NCBI RefSeq assembly: GCF_000372725.1
Contig: NW_005196981.1
Location: 259,325-323,324, forward strand
Direction: 5' to 3'
DNA: 64,000 nucleotides
Origin: Emiliania huxleyi CCMP1516
Lineage: Eukaryota > Haptophyta > Isochrysidales > Noelaerhabdaceae
Of the stretch, positions 34,154 to 44,188 are shown piece after piece. Every line of letters begins with the position of its first letter. Within the stretch, counting starts at the first letter, position 1. A program made the translations under genes and the position numbers. The notes below the pieces were generated by a model. The model was not told the DNA's origin and searched no databases. It was given only the letters and a program-made list of their open reading frames with translations.

Positions 34154-34192
34154 TACTGTGTGTGTGTGTGTGATACTCACTCACACTCACTA

Positions 34193-34227
34193 GGCACGGG
34201 ACTGGCGCGCACTGGCACTAACACAGG
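34193..34227 (+). repeat. Dispersed repeat D, copy 2
   Basis: Identical over about 34 bp to 11515-11549 (ACTGGCGCGCACTGGCACTA). Confidence 0.8.
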
Positions 34228-34312
34228 AAAAGAATTCTACATCCGCGTTGGTCTCGTGTCGAAATTCGTTCGCAGTGTTGAGCAATGTGCGTCGCAATGG
34301 GATGGCAATGCG

Positions 34313-35599
34313 TCAACTCTGGCTGAGGCGACCAGCCACTAGCGCTCCGATGGCGCACCCTGCCATTGCCGCGGCGAGTCGCGACTGCTGGAGCGACTGC
34401 AGAAAGAGCACCGCCGCCGAGGGGCCGCAGAAGATCTCATCGACGTCCCGCGTCGCCAGCCCCGCGCCGAACGCCAGCTCCGCCGCGCGCTCCTTCGTCT
34501 CCGCGCTCGCACTCTTGAGGCCAAGGGTGCCTTGCTCGTCGTCCGCAAACTTGCGAATCACCGCCAGCGCGCCGCCAGTCTCATAGTCGGCCTTCATGTG
34601 CTTCTGAACCATTGCGCGGTACATGGCATTGCTCTTGACAAACGTGCACGCGCCGGCAAGCTTGGTAGCGCCCTCGCGGGCGCGAGCCTCGTCGCAGCCG
34701 TCGTCCGTCGCGCCCTCCTCGGCGGGTAGCACCGGGCAGGTGTTTGGGCCTTCGTGATTCGCAAAAAAGAGAATGGCGCGCACCTCGATGGACTCGCGCG
34801 GCGGGGCGTCGGCGCGAGCAGTCGGGTCGCGCACGGCCGTGTGGAAGCAACACCTCCCGCTCTTGCTGCAGTCGCTGTCGTACTGCTTAAAGAGGAGCAC
34901 TTCGTCCCGAACCATCTTGGGAAAGTAGAACCAGCGATGGCGGCCCGCGTTCCGCGAGGAGAGGCCGTATTGCAGCACGTCGTAGCCCACGCCCTTCAGA
35001 TCGACGTGGACATAGTCGTCCGGCTTCACCAGCGAGCGCTCGTCGAGGACTGCCAAGTGGTCCTGCTCGATGGGCGAAGACGAGATGTTGCGCCAGGCGT
35101 TGATGTACACGAAGCGCCCGCTTCTGCACTCGGCAGGCTCGCCCTGCACAAAGTGCCGCCACAGCGTCTCGGCGTGTGGGCCGCTCGAGTCGGTATGGAT
35201 CCCGTGCGCGTATCCTTGCACCGAGGTCGACGTGTCGAACGAACCGTCCTTTGCAACGGACGCGTCGCTCTTCTCCGCGCAGCGTACTTGGTGGTGAAAG
35301 ATTTTGGCGTGCGTGGCTCCAGTGTGCTTCTTCAGCAGATCCTGCATCTCGGCGTAGTAGTCGCTCACCACGCGCTCCGAGTAGAAGTCCTCGTTGTTCA
35401 GCGCCGTCGGAAACGGGACGAGCGCAAACGCTGACTCGTCAAGCGTGTGAGAGCTGGCCCGCGCGTCGTGGATGACCGTCTCGAGCGTCTGCGTCGACCC
35501 GGCGTAGGCTGGCGGGTCGTCGTCGGCTCGCGCGCGCAGGTAGGTGACGCGGCGCCGCGTGTCTGGCTCGTAGTGAGACAGCTGGGTAGTGAAAGTCAT
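34313..35599 (-). CDS. CmcJ/NvfI-family oxidoreductase-like protein with C-terminal membrane anchor
   Basis: The ATG at 35599 (MTFTTQLSHYEPDTRRRV) gives 428 aa without introns. The order of motifs matches the CmcJ / NvfI / asaB-type family: an N-terminal HYEPDTRRR region, VQGYAHGIHTDSSGP, RFVYINAWRNISSSPIEQDHLAVLDERS, then NAGRHRWFYFPKMVRDEVLLFKQYDS, and a final IEVRAILFF. Characterised relatives act on small molecules in antibiotic or meroterpenoid pathways. The substrate cannot be read from sequence. The last 30 residues (SRLAAAMAGCAIGALVAGRL) form a likely membrane tail anchor, an addition to the family core. Confidence 0.72.
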   Translation of the reverse strand: MTFTTQLSHYEPDTRRRVTYLRARADDDPPAYAGSTQTLETVIHDARASSHTLDESAFALVPFPTALNNEDFYSERVVSDYYAEMQDLLKKHTGATHAKIFHHQVRCAEKSDASVAKDGSFDTSTSVQGYAHGIHTDSSGPHAETLWRHFVQGEPAECRSGRFVYINAWRNISSSPIEQDHLAVLDERSLVKPDDYVHVDLKGVGYDVLQYGLSSRNAGRHRWFYFPKMVRDEVLLFKQYDSDCSKSGRCCFHTAVRDPTARADAPPRESIEVRAILFFANHEGPNTCPVLPAEEGATDDGCDEARAREGATKLAGACTFVKSNAMYRAMVQKHMKADYETGGALAVIRKFADDEQGTLGLKSASAETKERAAELAFGAGLATRDVDEIFCGPSAAVLFLQSLQQSRLAAAMAGCAIGALVAGRLSQS

Positions 35600-36492
35600 T
35601 GCTCGCTCAAGTGCGGAGCGGCTAGTAGAGGGGGGGGGGGGCGCGGGGAGAGACGGACGGACGCGTCCCAGTTTCCGTCCTTGCTATGTCTCCTTTCACT
35701 TGGCCACGTCGCCGGATCGGGAGCGATGAGGCCAAGGCGCAAGGGGTTTCGATTGAGCACTTGAGCACTTGATAGGGTCGATTCCGCATGGTACGGGACC
35801 CCTCCGATCGTCTCGCCCTCCCTCACTGGTGTGTTCATTTTGGGGGGGGTCATAACAAACACGGTACAGGATCGAGGTGCACGCTGCCGAGGCAGTGTCG
35901 TCCCCCCTCTCCCCGACGGCGATGGCGGTGTGACCGATCGAGCTACAAGAGGAACTTGTTCAGCAGGATCCGGGGAGGTCTGGCGCACTACCTCACTGGG
36001 CCTGACGAGACCGCCAGGACAGTAACCCGTCACCGCCTCGGATTATTTGTGTGGAGAGTCGAACCACTCCGGGATGAGCAAGCTCATCGTTCTGAGTTGT
36101 GCTGTCGATTCAATAGTAACCAGCATTCCACGGCGGGAGCAGTGTACGTACGCAAGAGTGGACTCTCAGTCCTTGAGCAACACAATACCAGAGCTGCAGC
36201 TGGCCACTGCTGCCACAGCCACAGGGTGGGGACCCACAGGCACACGTATCAGAGCACAGAGGGCCAGAAAAGAAAAGCGGTCCAGGAGTGCCACGCCGAA
36301 GGGGGCAACCCACTCGTTCTCCGAGGTGCGGGCGGGGGGCAGGGGACTGACACGCCAGCGAGAGAGTTGCCGCTGGCGGACAATCGAGGCATGCGGTGAC
36401 ATTGTGACGGTGCGCTGCTCTCTCGTCGCCCTCGCTCGCTGGCGCTCACTCAGCGACGCGCGGCGGCGCTCGCTTGCGCGGCCGCGAGCGGC
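35600..36492. other. Intergenic region with repeat B copy 1
   Basis: Repeat B lies at 35755-35895. The rest (to 36492) is mixed sequence without a convincing gene. The helicase gene ends at 36493. Confidence 0.65.
35755..35895 (+). repeat. Dispersed repeat B, copy 1 (SINE-like, Pol III B-box-like core)
   Basis: GAGCACTTGAGCACTTGATA, then GGGTCGATTCCGCATGGTAC, GATCGTCTCGCCCTCCCTCA, a G run and CATAACAAACACGG. GGGTCGATTCC differs at one base from the tRNA-type B box GGTTCGATTCC. Other copies are at 43604-43712 and 58231-58365, all on the plus strand. No A box is visible. Confidence 0.78.
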
Positions 36493-39400
36493 TCAGGAGC
36501 GGGCGCGGCGCGTGTCCTTCTCGAGGCTCTTGCGCAGCTTGTCCACATCGGAGTGCGATGGCTCGAGGCACGCGTGCTTGCGGCAGATGATGCTCTCAGC
36601 GCCGAGGCCGCTCTGAGCGAGGAAGCGCAGGCGCCCCGGGTCCGCGTTCTTCCGGTTGCAGTGCTCCGACCAGCGGGCGCGCGGCGCGTGCTTCAGCGGC
36701 TTGAACAGAGACATGCGGATCCCGCCGAGCTTCTCGCCCTCGCTCGTCGTCAGCAGCTGGATGCGGACGTTCGGCTCGAAGGTGGGCGCCGCTCGGCCGC
36801 CCCTCCGGTGGTACATCTGGTCTCCGCCGAGGTGCCACGTCGACCGGTCGTCGGGGTTGAAGCGCGGGTCGAAGGCCTCGCGCAGGTTGGGCCAGATGGT
36901 GAAGACCGAGCCGTTGAGAAGCGCGAACTTCTCGAGGTGCGTGCCGTCGCGCCTCGCCGTCGCCAGGTTGCACTCCCACACGCGCTTCATCCCCTCGGTG
37001 TGCTGCGGGGTGGTCAGGCTGTACTTGGCGCACTTTTGCGCGATGTCGGCGAGCCAGTGCGTCGGGCCCCAGCGCTTGCGCGGGAGGCAGAGGCGCCCAC
37101 GGTGTTGGTCGATCGGCAGGACGAGGAAGACGTTGCGCGTGTCGCGGTCGCCGCGCGGGCACCAGAAGCCGCGGAAGCCCGACTGGTCGCCGGCTTGCGC
37201 GAGCGCGTCCTTCCAGTCGCACGAGTGGTCGCACTCGATCTCACGGACGGTGACGGACTCGGCGGCGTTCTGCGCGTTGGAGAAGACAACCTCCTCGCTC
37301 TTGACGGTGACGGTGGTGGCGGCGAGCTGCTGCGCGGTGGCCGTGTCCTCCTTCTTGATCTTGGAGACGAAGGCCTTGAGCACCTCCAGCTGCGACGTCA
37401 GCGACACGAGCTGCAGCCGGTTGAGGAACTGCTTGACGGTGCCCGAGTTGATGACGAGGTCGTGCACGCCGTCGTCCAGCACCAGCTTGCCCTGCTCGAG
37501 AGCGGCTCCGCCCTCCTGCCTCCACTTGTTCTGCCTCAGCTCCGCGATGACCGAACTCAGCGCCTGCCCGCCAGCCTTGGTCTCGAGGTTGGTCCCGAGC
37601 CCGCCCGTCTCGCCGCGGCCGGCCATCTTGTCGCCCTTGGTGAGCGCGCCGAGCCCCTCCAGCTTGCGCGCGACCGCCGAGCCAGTGAGCGCCTCGCCCG
37701 CCGCCTCGCACGTGAGCAGCACGTACTCGGGCGGCAGGAGCTGGTTGGTGCGGTGGGTGCGGCCAAACTGCTGCACCACCTGGATCGGGGGCAGGGACGC
37801 GGGGCGTCGGGGCGGGGATGGAGGGGGGGCGGGAAGGGGCGGGACGGTGCGCGCCTTGGAGGCGGACCAGCCGAGCTCAGGCACGATGTGGACGCGCCGC
37901 CGCTGGTTGGCCTCGTTCTTGTCGGCGTGCAGCGAGACGCCCGTGGCGCCCGCGTCGCTGAGGATTGCAATCAGCTTCTCTCCGGACTGAAACCGCTTGC
38001 GCTCCGCAAGGTTGATGCGGGACGCGGGAGTCCCCCGCTCGGCTCGTGAGCAGAGCACGTACCCCGACCCGCCCGACGCCTGCGGACGCGAGCCGGTGCT
38101 GGAATGGGGAGCGGGGGCGGGGGCGCGTCGGGGGGCGGTTGGGGGCAACCTTGAGCATCCGCTTGCTGCGGCCCGTCATCTCCGCCACGTGCTCCGCCCC
38201 AAAGTAGTCGATGAGGGCGTCGAGCGCCGACGGCGGCAGGTCGAGCTTGTCGAGCTTCTCAATCACCTCGTCGCGGAAGGCGTTGAAGGAGGCCGGCGCC
38301 GCGCCCCCGCCCGCCGCTGCCGCCTGCTTGCTGAGCGCCGCGAGCAGACCCTCGACCGCCTCGCGCGCGGGCGAGACGAGCGACGCCTGGCTCGACGAGC
38401 CGGCCGCCTCAGAGCGAGCCTGGGCAGCCTTGTCGGCAGCCTCGCCCGTGCTCTGCAGGCCGATGACGGCACACTTGCCCGCACGGAGCGCTCGACGGAC
38501 CTGCCGCTCGATCTCGGGGACCTGGAGAGGCGGAGCGGGCGTGGGTGGGTGGAGTGCGGGAGCAGGGTGCGGCTGGCGGGCGGGCGCGAGCGGGGCGTTG
38601 CCTTGAAGGAGAGGAGAAGCTGCTGGAAGAACTTGGACTGTGCCGAGTTGAGCGCCGTGCCGCCCGAGCGGAAGAGGAAGGAGAGCTGGCCGAGCTGCTG
38701 GTGGATGAAGACCCACAGGCTCGCGGACTGGTCGTAGAGCGTCTGCTGCGCGGGCGTGAGCTTGGCCTGCACCATGTGAAAGTCGACTCCCCTCAGGCCC
38801 AGCGAGCGCGCCAAGTAGGCCCCCGACGACTTGAGCTGCGCCGCAGAGGGGCGGGGTAAAGGCGAAGGGGGGGGGGGGGGGGGTCGGCTGCGTGGCGGAG
38901 GCGCCTGCACGGCCAGCATCTCCATCGAGCCGGACGAGCCCGAGCCCGAGCCGGACGTGAGCACCGACTGGAAGGACTTGAAGTTTTGGAAGAAGGTGCC
39001 CGTGCCCCACAGGCCGAGGCGGGTCATGTAGCTCATGTCGCCCACCTGCGTCGCGCCCGTGGCCGACAGGTACATCACGCGGGCGTTCGGCAGCGACGCC
39101 TGCAGCTGCACGACGGACGTGCCGACCGGCTGCCCGTGCGCCGCACCCTTGGCCTTGTGCGCCTCGTCGAAGAGCAGGACGCCGTCGAAGGCGGGCGTGA
39201 GCCACTTCATCAGCTGGTCAAAGCGCGTGGCGCCGCCCGACGAGGCGACCAGCACCGAGTACGTGACGACGAGGACGCCCTCGTCGAACGACTCGGCGAG
39301 GTCGCCGTAGCCGGCCGACGTGAGCGAGAGGAGCGGGATGTCGACCGCGCCAATGTCGCGCAGGTCGCGCTTCGCGTCCACCGCGAGGTCGGTGTTGCAG

Positions 39401-42400
39401 GTGAACCAGACGGCGCGCTTGCGGCCGAGCAGAAAATTCTCGAAGATGACGGCGGCGCCCTCGCGCCCCTTGCCGACGCCGGTGCCGTCGCCAACGTAGA
39501 AGCCCGCGCGCGAGCCGGACGGCAGCCGCCTCTCGTGCTGCTGCAGCGCGTACACGACGGCCTCGAGCTGGACGCGCGAGAGGGCGCCCGAGGAGAGGAG
39601 CTCGGGCGGGAAGTGCGGCTTGTATGTGACGTCGACCGGCGGGACGCAAGCGAGCGACGCGGACTCGACGACGTGCTCGATGTGCGACGGCCCGTAGTCG
39701 AGCTTCGACGGCTGGTAGTCTGCGAAGGACTCCGCCGCGTCCGCCTCCGGCTCCGCATCCGCCGCCTCCCCCATCGACCCGTCCCCGGCGCCGTCGCCCG
39801 AGCCCGGCTTGGACAGCATCGCCTCAAGGTCGGCGCCGCCCTCGTCGTCCGCCGCGCGGAGGTCGAAGGACTGCCACGACTCGGACGCGCGCAGCGCTGC
39901 GAACGAGGGCGCGAGCTGCGCCGCCAGCCAGGCGCACAGCCCCGCCCGCTCCTTCTTCCAGAGCGTCTCGCGGTCCGACGCGACCGCGGTTGAGGCGCTC
40001 CGGCCGCGCTCGAGGATGGGGCGCAGCTTGGAGAGAGGCAGCGCGTGGCCGATCGGATTGAGTTTGCGCGCCTCGGCGCGCTCCGCCTCCGCCGCCGGCC
40101 AGCACGCCTGGCAGTACGCGCTGTGCTCCACCTTCGAGACGCCGCCGCCGTCGACAGTGCTCCTGCTGCTACTGCCGGCGGCGCCGCCCATCAGCCCAAA
40201 GAAGTAGGACTTCTCGCGCTCCGTCGAGCTGCAAGTTGCGCACGGCGAGATGTAGACGTGCTCGACCTCGAGCCCCGCGCAAGGCCCGTCGGAGGGCCTG
40301 CCCTTGCCGACGCAGTCGCGGCAGCGCCACGCCTCGCTCCACTGGAAGCTGTACGGCTGGTAGGAGCGAGAAAAGGCCTTCGCGCCGTTGAGCTCCTTCC
40401 TGCAGCACTCGCATTTGATGATGCCCTTGTCGTAGTAAGGTGGTGGGTTGTAGTCGTCCTCGTCCTCGTCGTAGTCGTCGTAGCCGCAGGCGTCGTAGGC
40501 CGAGTCGTCGCTGTCGTAGAAGCGCTCGCGCTTCGGCTTGACGTCGGGCTTGACGTCGTAGCCGGGAGGGGGCTTGTTCTGGTCGGGGCACCTTTTCTCC
40601 TGGAACTGCTTCTTGTAGAACGCCTGTCGGGCGAGAGGAAGGCGTGGAGGGCGGGGGCGGGGCGGGGCGGCGGTGTGCCGGGGCGCCGTGTGTGTCCCGC
40701 ACGCACCGGGAAGCACTTCTCGCAGCGGTAGCCCCCCGAGCTGTCGCCGCGCATCCTCGCGCCCTTGCCTGCCGTCGACTTGTTGCACTGCTTGCACGTG
40801 GCGTAGTGCTCCTCCTCGTACGCACAGACGCGGTCGTCAAGGTAGCTCGGCGTGTGCGGCGGCGCCTTAAGGAACTTGGAGACCATCGTCTTCATCTTGT
40901 TGGCCTTGCGCATCGCGAGCGTCGTCCCGTCGCCGGCGTCCTTCTCCCAGCTCGGCGGCGGCGACTCGAGCTTGAGCATCGCCTTGTACGCGCGGAACTG
41001 CGCGAGCCGCAGCTTGCCCGGCTCGAGCGCCTCCTCGGCGACGCGAGCGCGGACCTATTCACAGCAGTGGCTGTGAAGAGACGCTGTTCACGCCTCCTCG
41101 GCGACACGCGCGCGGACCTCGGCCGACACGTCGCCGACCGGCGCCTCCTCGAGGAAGCGCTTCATCACCGCGGCTGCGTCCTTGTGGCGCGCCACGTCCT
41201 TGAGGGTCATCTGCGAGGCGCGCAGGAGGGGGGGGGAGGGGGGGCGTTGTGGCCCGGGGGGGGGCGGGGGGGGCGGGCGCAGGCGCTGGAGGGGGGAAGG
41301 GGGGGAGGGGGGGGGGGCGTCCCCTTCTCCTTGGCCTCGCGCGTCTCCTCCTGCCGCTTGAGCACGCGCGACTCCTCCTCGGCCAGCTGGCTCTCGTCCA
41401 CGGCGCTGATCTGCTCGGCGGCGGCGGCGGCGGTGTCCTCCTCCTCGTCCTCGTCCTCCTCTTGCATCCAGCTCGCCTCCATGACGTCGGCGGGCGCGAA
41501 ATCTCTCGTCGCGGCGGCCGACGCGGCGGCCGACGCGGCGGGCGTGCTGCCCCGCCTCGAGCGCGTGAGGGAGAGCGGCGCGTCGAGAGGCGTCTCGGGC
41601 CGGGGCTGCTCCGGCCGGGCTGCTCCGCTCGACGACGCGCCACTGGGGCCGGCGCCGCTTGAGGACGCGCCGGCCGCGGGCGCGTCGCTCGAAGAGGCGG
41701 CCCCGGTCAGCGCAGCGACGACTCTTGCCGCGAGCGCCGCGTCTGGCTGCACCGGCGGCGGAGGCGGAGGCTCGAGGTCGATGGCGGCGGCGCGAGCCTC
41801 CGCCTCGCGCTCGCGCTTCTCGGCTAGGCGGGACTCGGTCACATCGACGAGGTCGTCGTCGTCGTCGTCGTCGCCGCCGCCGCCCTCGCCATCCACGTCC
41901 TCGTCGAGGGTCAGGTCCATCGGCGTCTGCTCGGAGGCCCCAGGGGCGGGCGCCGGCGGCTCCTCCGCTGCATCGGCATCCGCATCCATCGGGTCCTCCT
42001 CGGCTGCGCCGGCGGCGTCGGTGGCGTCTGACGTGCCGGGCGGCGCCGAGCCACCACCAATCGACGGGCCGCGCCTGCGCGTCACCTTGTGCGCCACTGC
42101 GACGGTGGCGCTCGCGGACGGCGCGTCGTCGGCGGAGGGCGGCTCGGTCTTGACCCGCACGGGCGCCGGCTCGGTCTTGACCCGCATGGCGGCGCCGCTG
42201 CTGGAAGCGGCGCCGCTGCTGCAAGCGGCGCCGCCCAGCGCAACGGGCTCGATCTTGACCCCCGATGCCCGCGCCGGCGCCTCCTCTGCCGCGAGCCAGT
42301 CGGGGCAGGCGGGATCGGCGCGCAGCGCAGCGCCGAGCGCAGCCACCGCCTCGTGCAGCGCCGCGGCGTCCGAGACGGAGCCGAGGCGCTTGCGCCACGC

Positions 42401-43009
42401 GGCGAGCGGAAGCGACCCAGGACGCAGCCACTCCGAGAGCGCGGCCGGCTTGATTGCCTGGTGGAGTTCGCGCCTAGGCGTGGGACGACGGCGCGGGCGT
42501 GAATCAGCCCAGCGGCCGCGGGTGGGCGGGCGGGCGCGTGCGGGCAAGAGGCAAGCGCGGCGTGAGGCAAACGCGCGCGGCGTGGGACGACGGCGCGGGC
42601 GTGAATCAGCCCAGCGGCCGCGGGTGGGCGGGCGGGCGCGTGCGGGCAAGAGGCAAGCGCGGCGTGAGGCAAACGCGCGCGGCGTGGGACGACGGCGCGG
42701 ACGTGAATCAGCCCAGCGGCCGCGGGTGGGCGGGCGGGCGCGTGCGGGCAAGAGGCAAGCGCGGCGTGAGGCAAACGCGCGCGGCGTGAGGCGCGCGCAC
42801 GTGAGCTTGGCGATCTGGACGACCTCGTCCGCCCCGTCCGCCTCTCCTCCGTTCTCGAGGCCGAGCGTGTCCTCGACCCACTTTCGCTGCTTGTATTGCC
42901 ACGACGCCCGCACGTCGTCCCACGGCAGGCCGTCCTCGAGCGAGCGGAGCGCCGCCGCGACGGATCGGGGAGTGGTCCCGACCTCGAGCGGCCGCTTCCG
43001 GGCGGACAT
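36493..43009 (-). CDS. SBNO: Strawberry-notch (SBNO) family SF2 helicase
   Basis: About nine or ten exons start at the ATG at 43009 (MSARKRPLEVGTT). Exons with good evidence are 43009-42801, 42473-41336, 41210-41118, 41054-40707, 40623-38905, 38835-38602, 38521 to about 38152, 38079 to about 37855, and the last to 36493. The N-terminus is acidic and disordered with SUMO-like VKTEP motifs. Cys pairs (CKQCN...CEKC, CECC, CRDC) suggest zinc binding. Helicase motifs follow: GDGTGVGKGRE (Walker A), LLFDEAHKAK (DEAH-type), MYLSATGAT (III), then the SBNO C-terminal helicase part with VSLHADKNEANQRR and VVQQFGRTHRTNQ (motif VI). SBNO proteins are nuclear chromatin/transcription regulators. Four introns use GC donors, and two are described separately (41055-41117, 42474-42800). 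Confidence 0.88.
41029..41119 (-). repeat. 28-bp direct repeats flanking a 35-bp hairpin insert that forms a 63-nt intron (site C)
   Basis: Copies at 41029-41056 and 41092-41119 differ at two or three bases. The insert 41057-41091 contains the inverted repeat TTCACAGC/GCTGTGAA with an AGTG loop. In the coding direction, splicing from GAG|GTCCGC to GAATAG|GTCCGC removes exactly 63 nt (41055-41117), deletes in-frame TGA and TAG stops, and restores SAE-VRARVAEEALEPGK. Confidence 0.88.
42474..42800 (-). repeat. 327-nt stop-free intron made of three 102-bp tandem repeats
   Basis: The landmark TGGGACGACGGCGCGGGCGT (one change in copy 3) recurs at 42481, 42583 and 42685, a period of exactly 102 bp (34 codons). 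The flanks give a good GT-AG intron, donor CTCAC|GTGCGC and acceptor CGCCTAG|GCGCGA. Its length is 109 codons with no stop in the frame of the upstream exon. Retention would add 109 residues with a 34-residue Arg/Pro/Ala repeat. Confidence 0.85.
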
Positions 43010-43603
43010 GTGTGGGGCGCACTGAGGGCGCAAGCTGCAAGGCCCGAGCGACCGCTGCAACAACCACCCAGCCTTGCGCGGGAAGAATAGTTACTCCCAG
43101 AGCTCGCACCGGCCTTCACCGGCAAGTTTTTTTGGCGCGGGGCGTCAGAAGAGTCGTTGTTACGCGAGGAGAGCTCGATAAACTCGAGGGGCCAAAATAT
43201 GCCGCGAGGAGGGCAGAGTTACGCCGAGAGGCGAGAGCAAGGGATCGGCAGGCGGCGTCGTCGCAGAACGAGGCAGAGGAGAGCGACGCGACAGACAGAG
43301 GAAGAAGCGACAAGAGAAGAGAACGACGAGAGTGGGACGACCGCGAGGTGGCATGAAGGTTGCAGCGAGAATCGGCGAGGGACTGCGAAGAGAGATAGGA
43401 AGAGGCAGACGCCCACCCAAGCCGCCAACCAAGGGTGGGCCGCGACGGCTGGCGCACCACACCCCTCTCCTTAAAATCCCTGTGTGGTGGCCTTCGCCTT
43501 TATACGTTATTCTTCCGATTCTATATTCTTTTTCGAAGCGATTTTCAGCGATTTTCCAGCGGGAATATATAAAAGAATATTTGAGAATATAGGCCCGATT
43601 TGG

Positions 43604-43712
43604 TGAGCACTTGAGCACTGGATAGGGTCGATTCCGCATGGTACGGGACCCCTCGATCGTCTCACCCTCCCTGGCTGGGTGTGCTCATTGGGGGGGGTCA
43701 TAACAAACACGG
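43604..43712 (+). repeat. Dispersed repeat B, copy 2
   Basis: GTGAGCACTTGAGCACTGGA, then GGGTCGATTCCGCATGGTAC, a variant GATCGTCTCACCCTCCCTGG, a G run and CATAACAAACACGG. It is shorter at its 3' end than copies 1 and 3. Confidence 0.78.
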
Positions 43713-43851
43713 ATTTGGAGCTGTATTCTTGGCATATTCGAGACCCTGTTTGGGACCAAGAATACGGAAAGAATACGCGATACGGAAAAAGAATATAGAT
43801 AGTACTGGGCGAGAAAAACGTATAAAGGCCAAGCTTGCGGCGTGCCGGCCT

Positions 43852-43892
43852 CCCGTCCCTCCCTTGGGTTGTCTGTTTTCTTTCTTTCTTTA
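43852..43892 (+). repeat. Dispersed repeat A, copy 2
   Basis: TCCCGTCCCTCCCTTGGGTT followed by GTCTGTTTTC and TTTC repeats, matching the copy at 11165-11207. Confidence 0.75.
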
Positions 43893-44188
43893 GAGACCAC
43901 GCCTCGTCTGCTTTTCGCTGCAGATGCTGAAAGCCGCCAGGCCAGCTTGTGCTGTTAATAGCAGGCGTGGTCTGCGACACGCAAAAGATGGCGGGAAAAA
44001 AGTGGGTTGAGACGTCTTCTTAGGTGAAATCTGTTGTACCCCGCTTGCTGACTCTCCGCTGGGCTGACTGCTGACCGACTCAATTGCCCCGAGCGCGCGG
44101 ACGATGTCGGTCGGCGTTGGCCTCGTCAACGCACAACGGGATCATCTTCCAAAAGGCGTCCGCGGTCGGAAGACGAGATCGAGCAGCT

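Larger units (their letters stand above)
43010..44188. other. Intergenic region with repeats B and A
   Basis: This holds repeat B copy 2 (43604-43712) and repeat A copy 2 (43852-43892). Between them is AT-richer sequence with repeated GAATA-type words (AAGAATACGG, AAGAATATAG). I see no gene. It should contain the divergent promoters of SBNO (-) and the membrane-protein gene (+). Confidence 0.65.

Noticed and set aside
36050-36080. tRNA-like T-arm sequence (AGTCGAACCACTCCGG)
   Set aside because: No acceptor, D or anticodon stems could be paired around it.
36553-38049. Plus-strand frames opposite SBNO
   Set aside because: High GC leaves antisense frames open. The helicase motifs are all on the minus strand.
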